Shown piece by piece: positions 20,098-33,242 of a DNA stretch of 64,000 nucleotides. A program made the position numbers and the translations under genes. The notes beneath the pieces are model-generated. The model made no database searches. It was not told the DNA's origin and worked only from the letters and a program-made list of their open reading frames with translations. How positions within the stretch are numbered: position 1 is the stretch's first letter; each line of letters begins with the position of its first letter. Origin of the DNA: Niebla homalea (taxonomy: Eukaryota > Ascomycota > Lecanoromycetes > Lecanorales > Ramalinaceae); contig JAHGAU010000012.1 of assembly GCA_019925105.1 (NCBI GenBank), forward strand, positions 434,001 to 498,000, in the 5' to 3' direction.

Positions 20098-23000
20098 ATG
20101 TTTCAGGTGATGCATAATCCACTGGATTCTTGATATATCTTGCTCACAATCGTCCAGAAGATCAAAGGGGCTATCGATAGCCGCATTGCCGAGGAACAAG
20201 CTAGAGCGAGAGTTCTATATGGTGAAGCTTCGCCTTCAAGATCAGAATCTGGCACCCGCCGTACTGCTACTCGTGCTATCTCTCCGACCAGACGACCTCG
20301 ACAAGGTTCAAGAGGAAGACCAGATGGACCATCAAAAGGTCCGGATCCAGCAGAGTTTGACCCGGATTTCGTCGTCGGCGATGATGAATTGAGCAGGAGC
20401 GGCACACCGAAACCAGCTGCCGAACAAGATGAGAAGGCAAGGCCCGCCGGCAAAGCTCCGGAGCATGCAGGGGATGGGCAGGAAGCGGTCGAGCTACCAG
20501 CAGACGTAAGGGTCAGACTACGCAAGTTGGATAAGCTGGAGACCCGCTATGGGGAGCTTTTGAGATCCTATCGTATCGCTCATGCAAAGGTTCAGACGAT
20601 TGATAAGTTTGAGACTCAGCTCAAGGAGAATACGCCCTTGACTACCATCGCCGACCCCGATGCATTTGTCGAGTATCTGAATCAAATCAATTTGAAAGGT
20701 GACTTGGTTTTGGATGAGCTCAAACGCGTCTCGAATGATCGGGACTCGCTGAAGCATAGGTTGGACGAGGCAGAAAGAAAGACTAAGGAGGCGTACAACG
20801 AGGTGGCCAGACTACGGACTGACAAAGCTACTGATGGCGCCTCTGAATCTCGAGAGGAGGAGAAGAACTCATCGATGTCGGAGTCTCAATCGACAGAGCA
20901 AAGTGATGATCCTCTGGGCGCCATGACCAAATCCCGGCCCCTTCCTGCTCGATCTCCAACTATCAAATCTCCTACTGTTCCTGGCATGTCGATGTTCTCC
21001 CCAAAGCTCAAATCTGTGTCCTCGCCAAAGTCCCGCCAAAATTCCGAAGATCTGTTTTCATACGATGGCGAGATTCCCAGGCTGGAAGGGGAGGTTCAAG
21101 TCAAGCAGATGAAGATTGAAGAGCTTGAAGGCGAGATCAGAAAGCTCAAAACTGACCTTGCCGTAACGCGGGAGTCCACTCAAAGCATGGTGCAAACCTT
21201 AGAAGAGGCAACAAGGGAGACCAATTTGGCCAAAGAGAGCAAAGAAAGGAGTGAGGAGGATTTCAGAGAACGACAAGATGCTTTACAACGAACTTCCGAC
21301 AGATTGAGAGAAGAGCTTCAGGCAGTAGAGCTGGATGTCCAAGAGAAAAAGGATAAGGAAGTCGCTGACAAGGAATTTCTACTGGACGACCTCAGGAAGC
21401 AGCTGGAGACAGCAACCACCAAGACAAAAGCTTTTGAAGATACAGAGGCAGAGCTCAATAAGAAGAATGCCGAAATCACGGAGCTACAACAAAAGGCCTT
21501 CAAATTCGACGAGCAGCGTTCGAATGCTCAGAGCGAAGCCGAGCAGAGCGACGTAAAAGTGAAGGGACTCGAAAAGACAATCTCATCATTGCGCTCTGAA
21601 ATCCAGGAAGTCGAGTCTCGCAGTGATAAGCTTACGCTTGAGCTCACCAATTCCCTCGAGACTGTGCAGACCTTGCGACAGGAATCCGCAGTGAGAGAGG
21701 AACCGAACAAAACCCCCCATATCCCACTTGCAGAAGCTCCGCGGGTAACTAATGAAGCTTCGGGGCCGTCAAAGAAAAAGAACAAGAAAAAGAAGAAGGG
21801 AGCCAAGGTCGGCGCGACTCAAACTTCGGACGATATTGCGGATTCCTCGAAGGCAGCAGAGACGAATGGTGGTGAACCGAATCAGCCCGCGGCGTCCAAC
21901 CCTGGCGCCTTGGGAAAGGAGCTAGAAACCTTGCAGCAGCAGCTTGTGGAGAAAACTGCAGCTCTTGATAACCTGAAGGCTAAGCTGAAAGATCAGGACG
22001 GCTTGAATGAGGAAATTGAGACATTGCGAGAGAGCCTGACGAGCGTTGGACAGGAGCATGTGGAGGCCAAGGAAGAAATCAAGAAATTGATGACTGAGAA
22101 GCGTCAGTTGGGAGAAAGCATCTCGAAGCTCGAGACAGAGCTTGCAAATGCACAGGGTGCCCATGAAGAAGCTAGCACTGGCTCTCAACAGAAGCACAAA
22201 GATCTAAGCTCCCAATTTGAAGACCTGAAAGTGAAAGCGTCAGCGTTGCAGACGGATTTGTCAGCAGCCCAGCAACTTGCATCGGCTAGATTTAAGGATC
22301 TGGAGAATCTTCGAGGTGTTCTCCAGAAAGTGCAGCCAGAGATCCATACATTACGCAGCGAAGCGGCCGGCATGAAAGCTGCCCAGGAATCTCTTGCGAA
22401 ACGGGACGTAGAGTTCAAGAAATTGGAATCAAGGCATGAGGAAATGAGATCAGAAGTGATGAAGCTGAAGCAGAGCATCGGTTCGAGGGAGGCTGAGATC
22501 AAGTCCCTCAATCAGGTGAACTCACAGGAAGCTGGTAGTCGAGCCAAAGCGGACGAAGCATCTTCCAAGGCGCGACAGGACGTCCAGCGTTTGGGGGCAG
22601 AGAAACGTCAAGCTGCGGAAAGCCTCGAGAGAGTGACGAGAGAGCTTTCTAAAGTGCGCGACGACCTTGCGAGTCACAAGTCTCGATTGCGGGAAGTTGA
22701 ACAGCAAGACTCGCAGCATCGAAGCGAAAGCGCAGAACTCCGGGAGGAGGTTGATCTCAAGTCAGCGCAGTACTCCAGCGCGCAAAGCTTGATGGCTAGC
22801 ATGCGTGATCAGACATCGGAGATGGCCATCCAGGTAAAGGAGGCAAGAGACCGATGTGAGAGTTTGGATGAAGAGGTTGCAGATGCGCACCGCCTGCTAA
22901 GTGAACGTAGCCGGGAGGGCGAGACGATGCGGCGGTTGATTTCAGAGGTTGAGGGTCGCACGGAGACACGGGTAAGAGAGCTGAAGGAGAGAATGGATAC

Positions 23001-23799
23001 CGCGATTGAAGAGCGGGATCGAGCAGAGGAAGAAGCTAGCACCAGTGGCAGACGCAGGGCAAGGGAGCTGGAGGACTTGCGAAACAAGCTGCGCGACGTT
23101 GAGCGAAGCCTGAAACGAGCGGAAGAAGACAAGGACGAATTGGAGTCTGCCCAGCGAGACTGGAAACGGCGAAGGGAGGAGCTCGAATTCCGGGGCGGCC
23201 AGTCTACGAAAGAAGTCGAAGAGGTACGCAAGGCCATGGGTGATTTACGGGACGCACTCGATCAAAGCGAGCGACAAGCACGAGATGTCGAGAAGCAGAA
23301 GATGGAACTCAGGAGATCGGTCGAAGAGACGCAGCATCGGCTTGAGAAGCTGCAGAAGTCGAACAAGGTACATGCCTCTCTACTTGGTCACAAGCTCTCT
23401 GCTAAAGCTGGTGTAGTCGATGGCCGATGAGATTGGCAAGATGCGGGAAAGCAAAAAAGCCATGGACTCGGCCAACCAGTCGTCAAGAACTTCGATGGAT
23501 TCCTCGGCCCGCGTCGCTTCACCTACACCTGCTGCAAAGACTTCTGTAGGAGGGCGATTGGGAAGCATGAATGGCCAGGGGTCGGGCCAAATGGACTATG
23601 TTTATCTGAAGAATGTGTTGCTGCAATTCCTGGAACAACGAGACAAGAAGCATCAAATGCAGCTGATCCCGGTACTGGGCATGCTCCTTCATTTTGACAG
23701 GTATGTTCGAGTACCACTCCTAGCCCCGCGTCACCCGCCTAATGTTTGAACAGGAAAGACGAGCAGAAGTGGATGGCAGCTATCACAACCAAAGCTTGA
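20098..23799 (+). CDS. IMH1: GRIP-domain golgin (Imh1-like)
   Basis: Long coiled-coil tether of the trans-Golgi, recruited by Arl1-GTP through its C-terminal GRIP domain. Exons 20098-20106, 20158-23367, 23417-23700 and 23754-23799 give 1182 aa. Exon 1 is three codons (MFQ), spliced onto KIKGAIDSRIAEEQARAR, the typical start of this fungal family. Residues 20-120 are Ser/Pro-rich. Heptad-rich coiled coil covers about 130-1100, interrupted by a Lys-rich patch (KKKNKKKKKG near 545) and a Ser/Pro segment near 265-300. The last 55 residues are the GRIP domain: the YVYLKNVLLQFLEQ motif with its conserved Tyr, then LIPVLGMLLHFDRKDEQKW. The GRIP domain is split by the last intron at FDR|KDEQ. The symbol rests on architecture. 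Confidence 0.9.
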
Positions 23800-24580
23800 A
23801 GAAGATCATCACACGGATCAGCAATCTGGTCCTCATGTTGGAGTGATGCCTCTGCGGTGCTGATTGGTTACTCAACCCCAGGCATCATCAGTGTTCAAGG
23901 ACAAAAATATCTTCAGGGGGAAATCGCCCCTTTTGGATTCTGTCTCGACGCATCTTTACCGCGCGGGACGGGGCTCTGGCAACAACTTAGCTCGCAACGG
24001 TAGAGGTTGTGAACATGCAAGCTTCATTCCCTATGCAAGACCGGACGCTTTTAACCAGTCATTACTCAGGACAATGACCGTAAGTGAGCACAAGGGAGTG
24101 AGAGTGGGAATGTGAGATAGGCTGCTAGTGCCAAGATCGCTGGTGTTGCCGCGGGGAGCCAAAACCCAAACCACCCCGCCTGAGCCCGCTATTGGGGACA
24201 CTTTGGTTCTCCATGGCACTTGCGTCATACCCAAGCCTCGAGGACAAGCAGCCCCAATGTTGAGAGAATGAAAATCGGTCAATCATAGCGGTCTAATGAA
24301 CATGACAGATCTCTTACTGAGCTTGAAGCTTCACCCAACTAAGAGTGCCTGACTAGATTCAGCTAGTCAAGCCAATTGAAAGCCGGCCGTCATCCGCCCA
24401 TTGGAACAGAGCTTGCTCTTTTTTGTTTTCTTTCTTCCAGCCCCACTACGAGTCCTCTTCCGACACTTGAGTCTTTGCTGCCTCGAGACCTTTGACTGGG
24501 AATATCCCTCTCACCACAAAAAGTCCACACTTGACAATACATTTCATCTTCATCCATTATCAATTGACTCAATCTACAGC
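23800..24580. other. intergenic, FGGY-kinase promoter region
   Basis: About 780 bp between two plus-strand genes, with no domain-bearing open frame. The final 150 bp are C/T- and A-rich, as expected of a fungal 5' leader. Confidence 0.45.
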
Positions 24581-26605
24581 ATGTCTTCTCTCCCCTTCAG
24601 ACAACCCTTCCGCCAGCAGTCTCGGCAAATGTCCACCGATCCCCACAATGAGCTCAATCCTCACACTGATCACTACATCGGTACTCGGAAAGCCCCTCCA
24701 CTGCTCCAAATTCCAGCCTTGACATATTACAGGTATTGACGTGGGCACTGGCAGCGCCCGAGCCTGTGTCATCAACAGCCATGGAGACATTGTCGGATTA
24801 GCTTCAGAGAATATTGGGCTATGGCAGCCCGAGCATGGCTACTATGTTTGTCCCCCTCATCCTGCACTGGCCGAAACCCCTGCATGACTGACTCTACTAC
24901 CAGGAACAATCCACCAATGATATGTGGCGGTGCATTTGCCAATCCGTCCACCGTATCCTCAACCAACACAACATTGACCCAACTACCATTCGAGGAATTG
25001 CTTTTGATGCCACCTGCTCTCTCGCTGTCTTTGCCTCCGATACTGACGAGCCAGTCTCAGTCACCTCTCCAAAATATGACAATGACCGCAACGTGGTCCT
25101 GTGGCTGGATCACAGACCCGAGGCGGAGACCAAGAAGATCAATGACACCAAGCACAACCTCTTGCGATATGTTGGCGGAACCATGTCAATTGAGATGGAG
25201 ATCCCCAAAGTTCTATGGCTGAAGAACAACATGCCCAAGGAGCTCTTTGACCGATGCAAGTTCTACGACTTGGCCGATGCTCTGACCCACATGGCCACCG
25301 GCAATGAGAATCGGAGTTTCTGTAGCACCGTCTGTAAGCAAGGCTACGTGCCTGCAGGCGTCGATGGCAGCGTGAAAGGCTGGCAAGGCGACTTTCTCGA
25401 GGCCATTGGTCTTGGTGACTTGGTGAAGAACGACTTTGAACGCCTGGGCGGCGTCAACAAAGTAGTGAGTCGATCCTGCGAGCTTTTGTAATCTACTCTA
25501 ACGCCAAAAGAATGGCACTTATCGCTCAGCGGGTGAGAAAAGTGGCACGCTGTGCCAAAAAGCGGCTTCCGACATGGGCTTGCCCGCCGGCATTGCAGTG
25601 GGAAGTGGTGTCATTGACGCTTACGCTGGATGGGTTGGCACCGTCGGCGCTAAGGTCAACCTCAAACAGTCGGCCCTCAGCCCCGACTACGCCAGCAACG
25701 ACCGAAATCAAGCCTTCACCCGCATAGCCGCTGTCGCAGGCACCTCGACCTGCCACATCGCCATGTCCCCCGAACCCGTCTTCGTCAAGGGCGTCTGGGG
25801 CCCCTACCGCGACGTCCTGATCCCCGGCTACTGGATGGCCGAGGGCGGCCAATCCGCCACGGGCGAGCTCCTCAAGCACATTCTCGAGACCCACCCAGCC
25901 TTCCAAAACGCCATGTCCATCGCCGACTCCTACAACACCAACATCTACGACTACCTGAACGAGCACCTCAAGGACATGCAGACCAAAGTCAAAGCCCCCA
26001 GTGTCTCCTACCTGGGCCGGCACTTCTTCTTCTACGGCGACCTCTTCGGCAACCGGTCCCCGATCGCCGATCCGCGCATGACCGGCGCCGCCATCGGCCT
26101 ATCCTCGGACAAAACCGTCGACGGCCTGGCGCTTTACTACTACGCGACCATGGAGTTCATCGCGCTCCAAACCCACCAGATCATCGAGACCATGAACGCC
26201 TCGGGCCATCAGATCAAATCCATCTTCATGTCCGGTTCCCAATGCCAGAACCGCATCTTGATGGAGCTCATGGCTTCGGCCTGCGAAATGCCCGTGCTGA
26301 TCCCGCAGTACGTTCACGCCGCTGTGGTCCATGGCGCTGCCATGCTGGGCGCCAAAGCTGCCTCTGCGGATAAAGACGGCAACACGGAACCGCTGTGGGA
26401 TATCATGGATCGGATGAGCAAGCCCGGGAAAGCGGTGGAGCCTACGACGGATAGCCACGAGAAGGAGTTGTTGAAAGTGAAGTACAAGGTCTTCCTGGAG
26501 CAGTGCCATAGCCAGCGGGAGTATCGGAAGAACGTCGATGATGTGGTCGCTTCGTGGGCCAAGGAGGGGAAGTCGGAGGGAAAGGCGGCAGTGCCGGCGG
26601 CCTAA
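24581..26605 (+). CDS. FGGY-family carbohydrate kinase (D-ribulokinase-like, YDR109C type)
   Basis: ATP-dependent sugar kinase. Relatives of this subgroup phosphorylate D-ribulose, a metabolite-repair role. Exons 24581-24680, 24733-24845, 24904-25464 and 25511-26605 give 622 aa. The N-terminal FGGY fold begins at GIDVGTGSARACV (phosphate-1 loop) near residue 34. The catalytic region DATCSLAVF and WLDHR lies near 95-125, and the C-terminal FGGY domain includes GSGVIDAYAGW, AGTSTCHIA and MSGSQCQN. Intron 2 has a GTTTGT donor. For intron 3 I chose the GTGAGT donor, leaving one extra codon (KVNG) over the alternative. Exon 4 starts with almost all C-ending codons and shifts to G-ending ones near 26350. 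The substrate is inferred from the subgroup only. Confidence 0.9.
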
Positions 26606-27550
26606 AGAAAATCGGGCAGGTGAGCGTAGATGGTGGAGGGGGGTGGGGCAGTAGTGCATGGGAGTGAGGAAGAGAGGTCCATGTGATTGTCACTGTGGTC
26701 AGGATGAATGGCATATATATGAGATGAGCGAATGCTTCAACATCTAGAGGAAACCGGGCTTTCGAAGCCCCGTCACCACGGACAAATGAATGATTTTCAA
26801 CGCCAAAACATGATCACCAGCTCTCTCTCCTGCTCAGTCGGCGCGAATTACCCCCCACCTGCACCCCACTCGAGCACTCGTAGGGGGGTTCCATCATCTC
26901 AGGTTCGTTCTTCCATGATAACTCATAAGACTGTAAGTACATCTCAATGAAACGTGACATATATATCATATCAAAGATTCCTTGATTATTGAGGATTCTT
27001 AATGGTTAAAAAAAAAAATTAGATTTCAAACTTGGTCGTTGATGAAAGTGGTTCTTTAATGAAAAAAAAAAAAGAGCACCGGATACATAACTCACAAAAC
27101 CCAAGTTAAATCTCGATTTCGATCCGTTTGACAACAATCTTGTAGTACAGCACGTGCGTGACGTGGGCCTGATGTGGCGAACTATTGAAGCCGGGGGACT
27201 CCACTGAATTTCTCAACCGGTGAGACTATGGCAATGTGCTCCTGGCCCCCCTTACGAAACGTTCGTGCGACTCTTCATCCAACTCGGCAAAATGGAAATG
27301 TCATACAAGTTTCACTTCTGGGCAGACCGCTAACAAGTAGCTCCCTAATGTCTGCAATCGCATACGCCAGATCATGCGTCACAGCCCCCGGAATGCTGGT
27401 CCAAACGCCTTGCTATCCGTGTAAGCCAAGTCTTTACGCCTGCGCACGATATCCCTTCCCTTTTACGCTCATATATATGTTGATGGCGCCCCATATCGTG
27501 GCATACCCCCTTTCTCACGATCGAGCAGTATGTTAACCCGAAAACTACTC
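26606..27550. other. convergent intergenic region
   Basis: Between the 3' ends of the FGGY kinase and the cation exchanger. It contains AT-rich runs (poly-A near 27010 and 27065) and no supported gene. Confidence 0.5.
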
Positions 27551-30500
27551 CTACCATGCCCTCCCACCACCCCCAAATCCCGGCCCCCCAACTGTCTGGA
27601 ACCTCCTTACCCCAATCGCATCCTCGCCCAACTCATCCTTCCCCTCTAAATTCAGGCCCGCCAGATAAAATCCCACCACGATGACCAAATACGTCAACAC
27701 AAGGATACTCCCCTTGAAGTAATTGCTCTTGCCCTCGCCATAGACGTAGCTCAGCAGAAAGACACAGAGGATGACCGTGACCATATCCCACTGCGGGAAG
27801 ATCAAGGAAAAAGTGTGGTCTGCGAGGTCCGCGGGGTCGATGTAGCGGCCGTGGACGGCGGAAAACAAAACAAGGGCGGGGATCTGGAGGAGGCAGACCT
27901 GCAGGGCGTAGGCGGAGCCGATTTCCATGGAGAGGGCAATGTTGCCGTTCATGGCGAAGGAGATGGCGTTCTGTGGATATTCAAATCAGCCATGATCCGA
28001 GCAGAAGCGGATCAAAGGGAAATTTTGGGGGATAAACGGAAGCGTACCAAGAACTCAGTAAAATTCGGCACGAGCGCAAACAACGTGATGCCGAGGAATT
28101 TCTCATCGATATCCACGCTCTTCAATACCACGTCCACTGTATCCACCAAGATCTCCGCAATGATGGCATACAATACCGTTGCCCCCATGAGGATGATGGC
28201 GCTCTTCATCCTTCCCCAATTGGGAGCGTCATGACCTCCAGCCGAAGCCTCGGCCGTCACGGCAACTTCCTGATCCTCAACCACGGGTGGTACCGAGTGT
28301 GGGGGTGGTGGTAGCCGAGGTGTATGGTGAGCCGATGGCTTGCGCTCACGAGCCGGCCTTGTAGCATCCCTTGCGGCCACAGCGGCTGCAGTAGCGGCCA
28401 TCTCAGCGATCTGTTGGATGAGCTTGGCGCTGTCTTCTGGCGACAAGCCAGGCACCTTGAGTGTGTTGCCGTCAGTGACGACAACCTCATCGCCTTCGGA
28501 AGCCTTCGGAGGAACGACATGTGGTGATTGGCCGTCTGCGGCAGCTCTGGCGGACATTGGACCCTGTTGGACTTCACCAGGGCTGCCAACTGTGATGCCC
28601 TCTGATTTCAGGGATTGGCTAAGGATACGTTTATAGAGGTGTGTCTCTTTAATTGCCGTGCTCGCATGGCGAGAAGGGGAATCTTTACTGCTGCCGCTTC
28701 CTTGCTGTCTAGGGTATGCACCTGATAACGGAGGGGCAGGTTGAGTCACATGCCCATTGGCACCTGGCGTTTGATGTGCTGCTTTCTTATCCTCGACCTC
28801 CTGGTTCCAAATGACTGCAGCGTGAGTCCGAAGGGTAAACCAAAGACCGACCAGGTAAGAGAGGAACAATAGAACGGCGGCAAACCAGCAGTAGGGTCGG
28901 ACGGCACGGATATAGAATTGGTCAGTGATGGCAGGAGATTGGCGGAAATAGCATCGAGTGCAGTCCTCGTCAGGCCCATCATTATGTCCGTCCAATATTG
29001 AATTGCAGGAATGGCAATTGATCTCGTGACTGCCGTAGATCTTGTAGAATAACGTGGGTCCGAAGGCTGCAATCACGGCGAATAGCAGCATAGTCGACGT
29101 TACTCCAGCTGATCTGACGTTGAACCTTTGAGTCTTTCTCTCGAGAGCGCCAAAGCACATTGACAAGCCCGGTAGGAAGAGGATACCAGCAAAGATGCTA
29201 CCGATGATACTCCCCTCAACCAATTGCCCTTTGCCTTGACCTAGAGCAACGCAGTACAAGAAGACCTCAACAATGGTCGAGAAAAAGGCATTAATTGCAG
29301 CGCCCACCCCCATAGATGACTGGGCCGAAATTGATGCTACCGCTTGACCAATGAAGTAGGCGAGCGGGATAATAGAGAAAAGAGATAGGGCAAAGACGAA
29401 TCCGGGATGCGTTATCCAGATATCCAACCCAAGGGCGACATCAAGCACGAAGTAATCGAAGATGGCGAACAGTACCACTCCGATGAGGTTGATCAGGAAG
29501 ATATTCGTGCCATCGATGGTATATTTCCAGTATTTGAGGCCGACCGCACGGTAGGTGCATAGCAGGACGGATGACCGCCCAGATGAAGAGCCACGGGAAT
29601 ATGAGGTGTCTGAATGGAAGGATAAGGCGAGAGGATGTCTGCGTAGATGGTAGAAGAGCAGGGTCGTTGCCCGTGCCATCGGGATCCAGAAGACAAGGAA
29701 CCAGCAGATCAGGGAACTTAGTAGCATCAGAGGCGCAATAAGGAAGTAGAAGAAAAGAAAGAAGATGATGCGCCCAAAGGTCCACTGCCCACGACCGAAG
29801 AGTCTAGCGCGACGATTCTCCCGTCGAGCTCTACGGTCGGCGCCGCGGCCAGTGCGTTCCAGGAGGCTCTGTGTTTCGTCCGAGGCAGCGCTTCGACGTC
29901 GTCCGACAATGGAGCGTGAGTTGATGGGGCCAAAGAACAGACGGCCATCTTCGATATCACCCTGCTGCCATTGTTCATATTCGCTGATGGACCGTCCCTC
30001 CCCTTCATCCTCATCTGCGTAGGCCTCGTCCTGCTCAAGCTTCACGAACTTGCCGAATGGGTAGATAAAGTACTTCGAAAGGCCCAGAAAAACACAACCA
30101 TAGGCAGTTGCTTCTGGGGTGAAGGCAAAAGTATAGCAGACAATTGCGGCCGAAAAGGCTGCCAAAGCCAGCCACCAGCCGAAAAAGATGGTCCAGAAGA
30201 TGTTGAATACTGCAAGCCATTTCGAGACCCTAGCTCCAGGACTGCTGTGGATGTCGCCTTCTGCAGTCTTCTCGACAGAACGATTCTTCTTGTAGAGGGC
30301 AGGTTTCCAGATGCGGATGCCGAATGGATGAGTCTCATTGATTGCGGTCTGCTTATCCTTGAGTGTGAAGCTCTCGGCGTCACTGACATCGTCGTCGTCG
30401 TCATCCTCATCTTCGCCATCTGCCTGTGCAGTCTCACTCGACTCATCGAAGACTTCAGGGGAATCTTCAGGGGTAACTTCCGGTGTTTGCGATGCCTCGC

Positions 30501-31150
30501 CCACCTCATCCTCGTCGTCTCTTGAATCGATCATGGGCATACTGGATTGGTTTGTTGGTCTTCGACGCAGCACTGATGATTGTCTACGTAATGCACTACC
30601 GGATGCTTTGGTTGAGTGCGAAGCTCTCCTTTGGGCGACATCCGATTGCACCTCGTGCGGATCATCGTCGACGGAGAATTCCTGTCCTCTGTGAGGTGCT
30701 TGCTTAATGGATGGCTGACGAGCCAATTTTGGTTTGCTGCCCGAAAGTGGTGGTTCAGGTGAGCGGATCGACTGGCGGGTTGACGAGGCAGGGCCACGAC
30801 TCCTTGAGTCCCGAGTTGGGGTATGTTGTTCATCGGCGGTGGCTTTTGAAGAGCGTTCTGGTGTTTCCATTGAGCCTGCGGCAGACTATGGTCAGTTATT
30901 ACCATAAAGCCGCTTGGAAGGATAACGAACCATAATTCCGTGGCTCAGTCGCTGTCGAGATGGCTGGCGGGCGATTCCTCCTGATTGTACCACTTTGCCT
31001 AGGACTTTCTACCTCTTCCACCGCTTCGTCATCATCTCGACTCTGTATGATGGGCTCGAATCGTGTCGATGGATTTCTTGTGCCGGTGGGAGATGTTGTC
31101 TCTGAGTCGTCGCTGGGAGTCTGCCCCGCCCCATCTTTCCTCGAGGACAT
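27551..31150 (-). CDS. VNX1: vacuolar monovalent cation/H+ exchanger, Vnx1-like (CaCA/CAX superfamily)
   Basis: Large CAX-superfamily antiporter. The yeast relative Vnx1 exchanges Na+/K+ for protons at the vacuolar membrane. Exons 31150-30931, 30875-28048 and 27970-27551 give 1155 aa. Intron 1 uses a GTTCGT donor and CTGACC branch. A disordered Ser/Asp-rich head of about 250 residues precedes the first membrane segments. Exchanger repeat 1 contains GAAINAFFSTIVEVFLYCVAL followed by GSIIGSIFAGILFLPGLSM. A luminal loop has CHSCNS and CTRC pairs. A long cytosolic loop with poly-Ala separates repeat 2, whose core reads FALVPNFTEFL-NAISFAMNGN across the last intron. The last ten or so residues are Gly-rich. 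Family certain; the ion specificity is inferred. Confidence 0.9.
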
Positions 31151-31822
31151 GATGTAAGTCGTCTGGAGCTACGTGAAGTATCTATCAAGCTGCATAGGTG
31201 GCTCGTCTGGGTATTTGAAGATCAATTGATTCATATATAAGCTTTGGTGATGTACGGGAAGGCGCAGCCGTTGGTGTGCCTATCTCGAGTCAAGCTCTTT
31301 GTGGGGAAGACAAGATAAAATCTTTTGACATTGCGATAGCAACTTCGTGTCATGTGCATCGAGTACCGCTAGAAGAACGCCGTAGCCAAGGAACGGATAG
31401 ACCGCAAGAGTCGGATGGTGCGCGAGTAGATTTCGTGAGCGAGGGTCTACGACAGGTGTGTCTGGGCAAGTGGGCATGAGCATGCATCTGATCGATCAGA
31501 TCATAGGATCACCTTTCTTTGCTTCCATGCTGCCAAGATTTATGCAGGTAGCTGCGGGCGGCAAGTCAGCCACAAGGGGGACTATCACGTGATATCCGAA
31601 TGTTGGTCGCTTCTGTCAAGGGTTTATCATCCACGTACTCTAGCAACCTTATTCGTCGTTTGAAGAGGGCTTAGCTTTAACTTAGACCTTTACAATAGTC
31701 GAAACAGGAGTCAGTCCTTCTGTCATATCCCTCAGGGTCATCAATCGACGCTCTCTCTCACTTGAACTACCTCCCTCTCCTCCTCTTCCCTTCCCAACGA
31801 TCCCCTTCACCTCCCCTCCACC
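31151..31822. promoter_or_regulatory. divergent promoter, VNX1 / RPT6
   Basis: 672 bp between two opposite start codons. The stretch before the Rpt6 ATG is strongly C/T-rich and ends in a CCACCATGG start context. I looked for the proteasome element GGTGGCAAA and found only a poor match near 31556. Confidence 0.45.
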
Positions 31823-32990
31823 ATGGCGCTCGACTCCTTCTTCCACAACAAGATCGAAGGCATGAAACTCAACATCATCGAGGGGCAAGCCAAGCTCCGC
31901 CGTCTCGAAGCCCAGCGCAACGACTACAATTCCCGCGTGCGCCTCCTCCGGGAGGAGCTTGGCCTGCTCCAACAACCGGGCTCCTACGTCGGCGAAGTTG
32001 TCAAAGTGATGGGCACGAAAAAGTGCTCGTCAAAGTCCACCCGGAGGGCAAATACGTCGTCGATATTGCCGAATCCATCGACCCGGCCAAACTCACCGTT
32101 GGGAAACGCGTCACTCTGCTCTCGGACTCGTACAAGCTGGAGAAGATGCTGCCGTCCTCGGTGGACCCGTTGGTATCCCTCATGATGGTCGAGAAGGTGC
32201 CGGACAGCACGTACGACATGATCGGCGGGCTGTCCCAACAGATCAAGGAAATCAAGGAAGTCATCGAACTCGGCCTCCGCCACCCGGAGTTGTTCGAATC
32301 GTTGGGCATCGCCCAACCCAAGGGCGTCCTCCTCTACGGGCCCCCCGGCACGGGCAAAACCCTGTTGGCGAGAGCGGTGGCCCACCACACCGCCTGCAAG
32401 TTCATCCGGGTCTCGGGCTCCGAGCTGGTGCAGAAGTACATCGGCGAGGGCAGTCGCATGGTCCGTGAGCTGTTCGTCATGGCCCGCGAGCACGCGCCCT
32501 CCATCATCTTCATGGACGAGATCGACAGTATCGGGTCCTCGCGCGTGGAGGGGTCAAGTGGGGGGGACAGCGAGGTGCAGCGGACGATGCTGGAACTGCT
32601 GAACCAACTCGACGGATTCGAACCGACCAAGAACATCAAGGTCATCATGGCGACCAATCGCTTGGACATATTGGATCCCGCACTGCTGCGCCCGGGGCGG
32701 ATAGACAGGAAAATTGAATTTCCCCGCCTACGGTCGAGGCTAGGGCGGACATCCTGAGGATTCATAGCCGGAGCATGAATCTGACGAGGGGGATCAATCT
32801 GACGAAGATTGCCGAGAAGATGAATGGGTGCAGTGGAGCGGAATTGAAGGGGGTGTGCACGGAGGCCGGGATGTATGCCCTGAGGGAGCGGCGCGTGCAT
32901 GTAACGCAGGAAGATTTCGATCTGGCAACGGCGAAGGTACTGAATAAGCACGATGATAAGGAGGTCAGTTTGGGCAAGTTATGGAAGTAG
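31823..32990 (+). CDS. RPT6: 26S proteasome regulatory ATPase Rpt6, with two apparent 1-nt deletions
   Basis: AAA+ ATPase of the proteasome base that unfolds and threads ubiquitinated substrates. There is a single exon. The coding frame changes twice. Frame 1 runs from ATG 31823 to MGTKK (about 32023) and continues as [10 protein letters not shown] one base out of step. Frame 2 runs to RKIEFP (about 32724) and continues as [18 protein letters not shown] in a third frame to the stop at 32988. Each step is explained by one missing base at a short homopolymer or junction (AAAAAG and CCCC). With both restored the length would be 389 aa, exactly that of fungal Rpt6. Walker A GPPGTGKT, Walker B IIFMDEID and the RPGRIDR arginine fingers are intact. 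No intron can bridge either step. Because Rpt6 is essential, sequence errors are more likely than a pseudogene, but a broken paralogue cannot be excluded. Confidence 0.9.
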
Positions 32991-33242
32991 AGGGCCGAAA
33001 TAGAGTTAGACGGGGTAGTGTGATGGCCAGATCACAGCTTCATTGGCCAAATTGAGGGCATCATTAATGCACACCTTTGTTCCGCGGCGTGCTTGATCCT
33101 GCCCTCTTTGCTACTGCAAAGAGGACTCCACGAGATTATATCGGCGGCAATGATGATAACTTTGATAATAGATGGTTTGGTGAACAGGTCATCACTATTA
33201 AATCTATATCTATGTGTGTCTACGTTAATTCTATTATACAAC

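Noticed and set aside
31540..31580. Proteasome-associated control element upstream of RPT6
   Set aside because: Only a GGCGGCAAG-like match to GGTGGCAAA, too weak to call.
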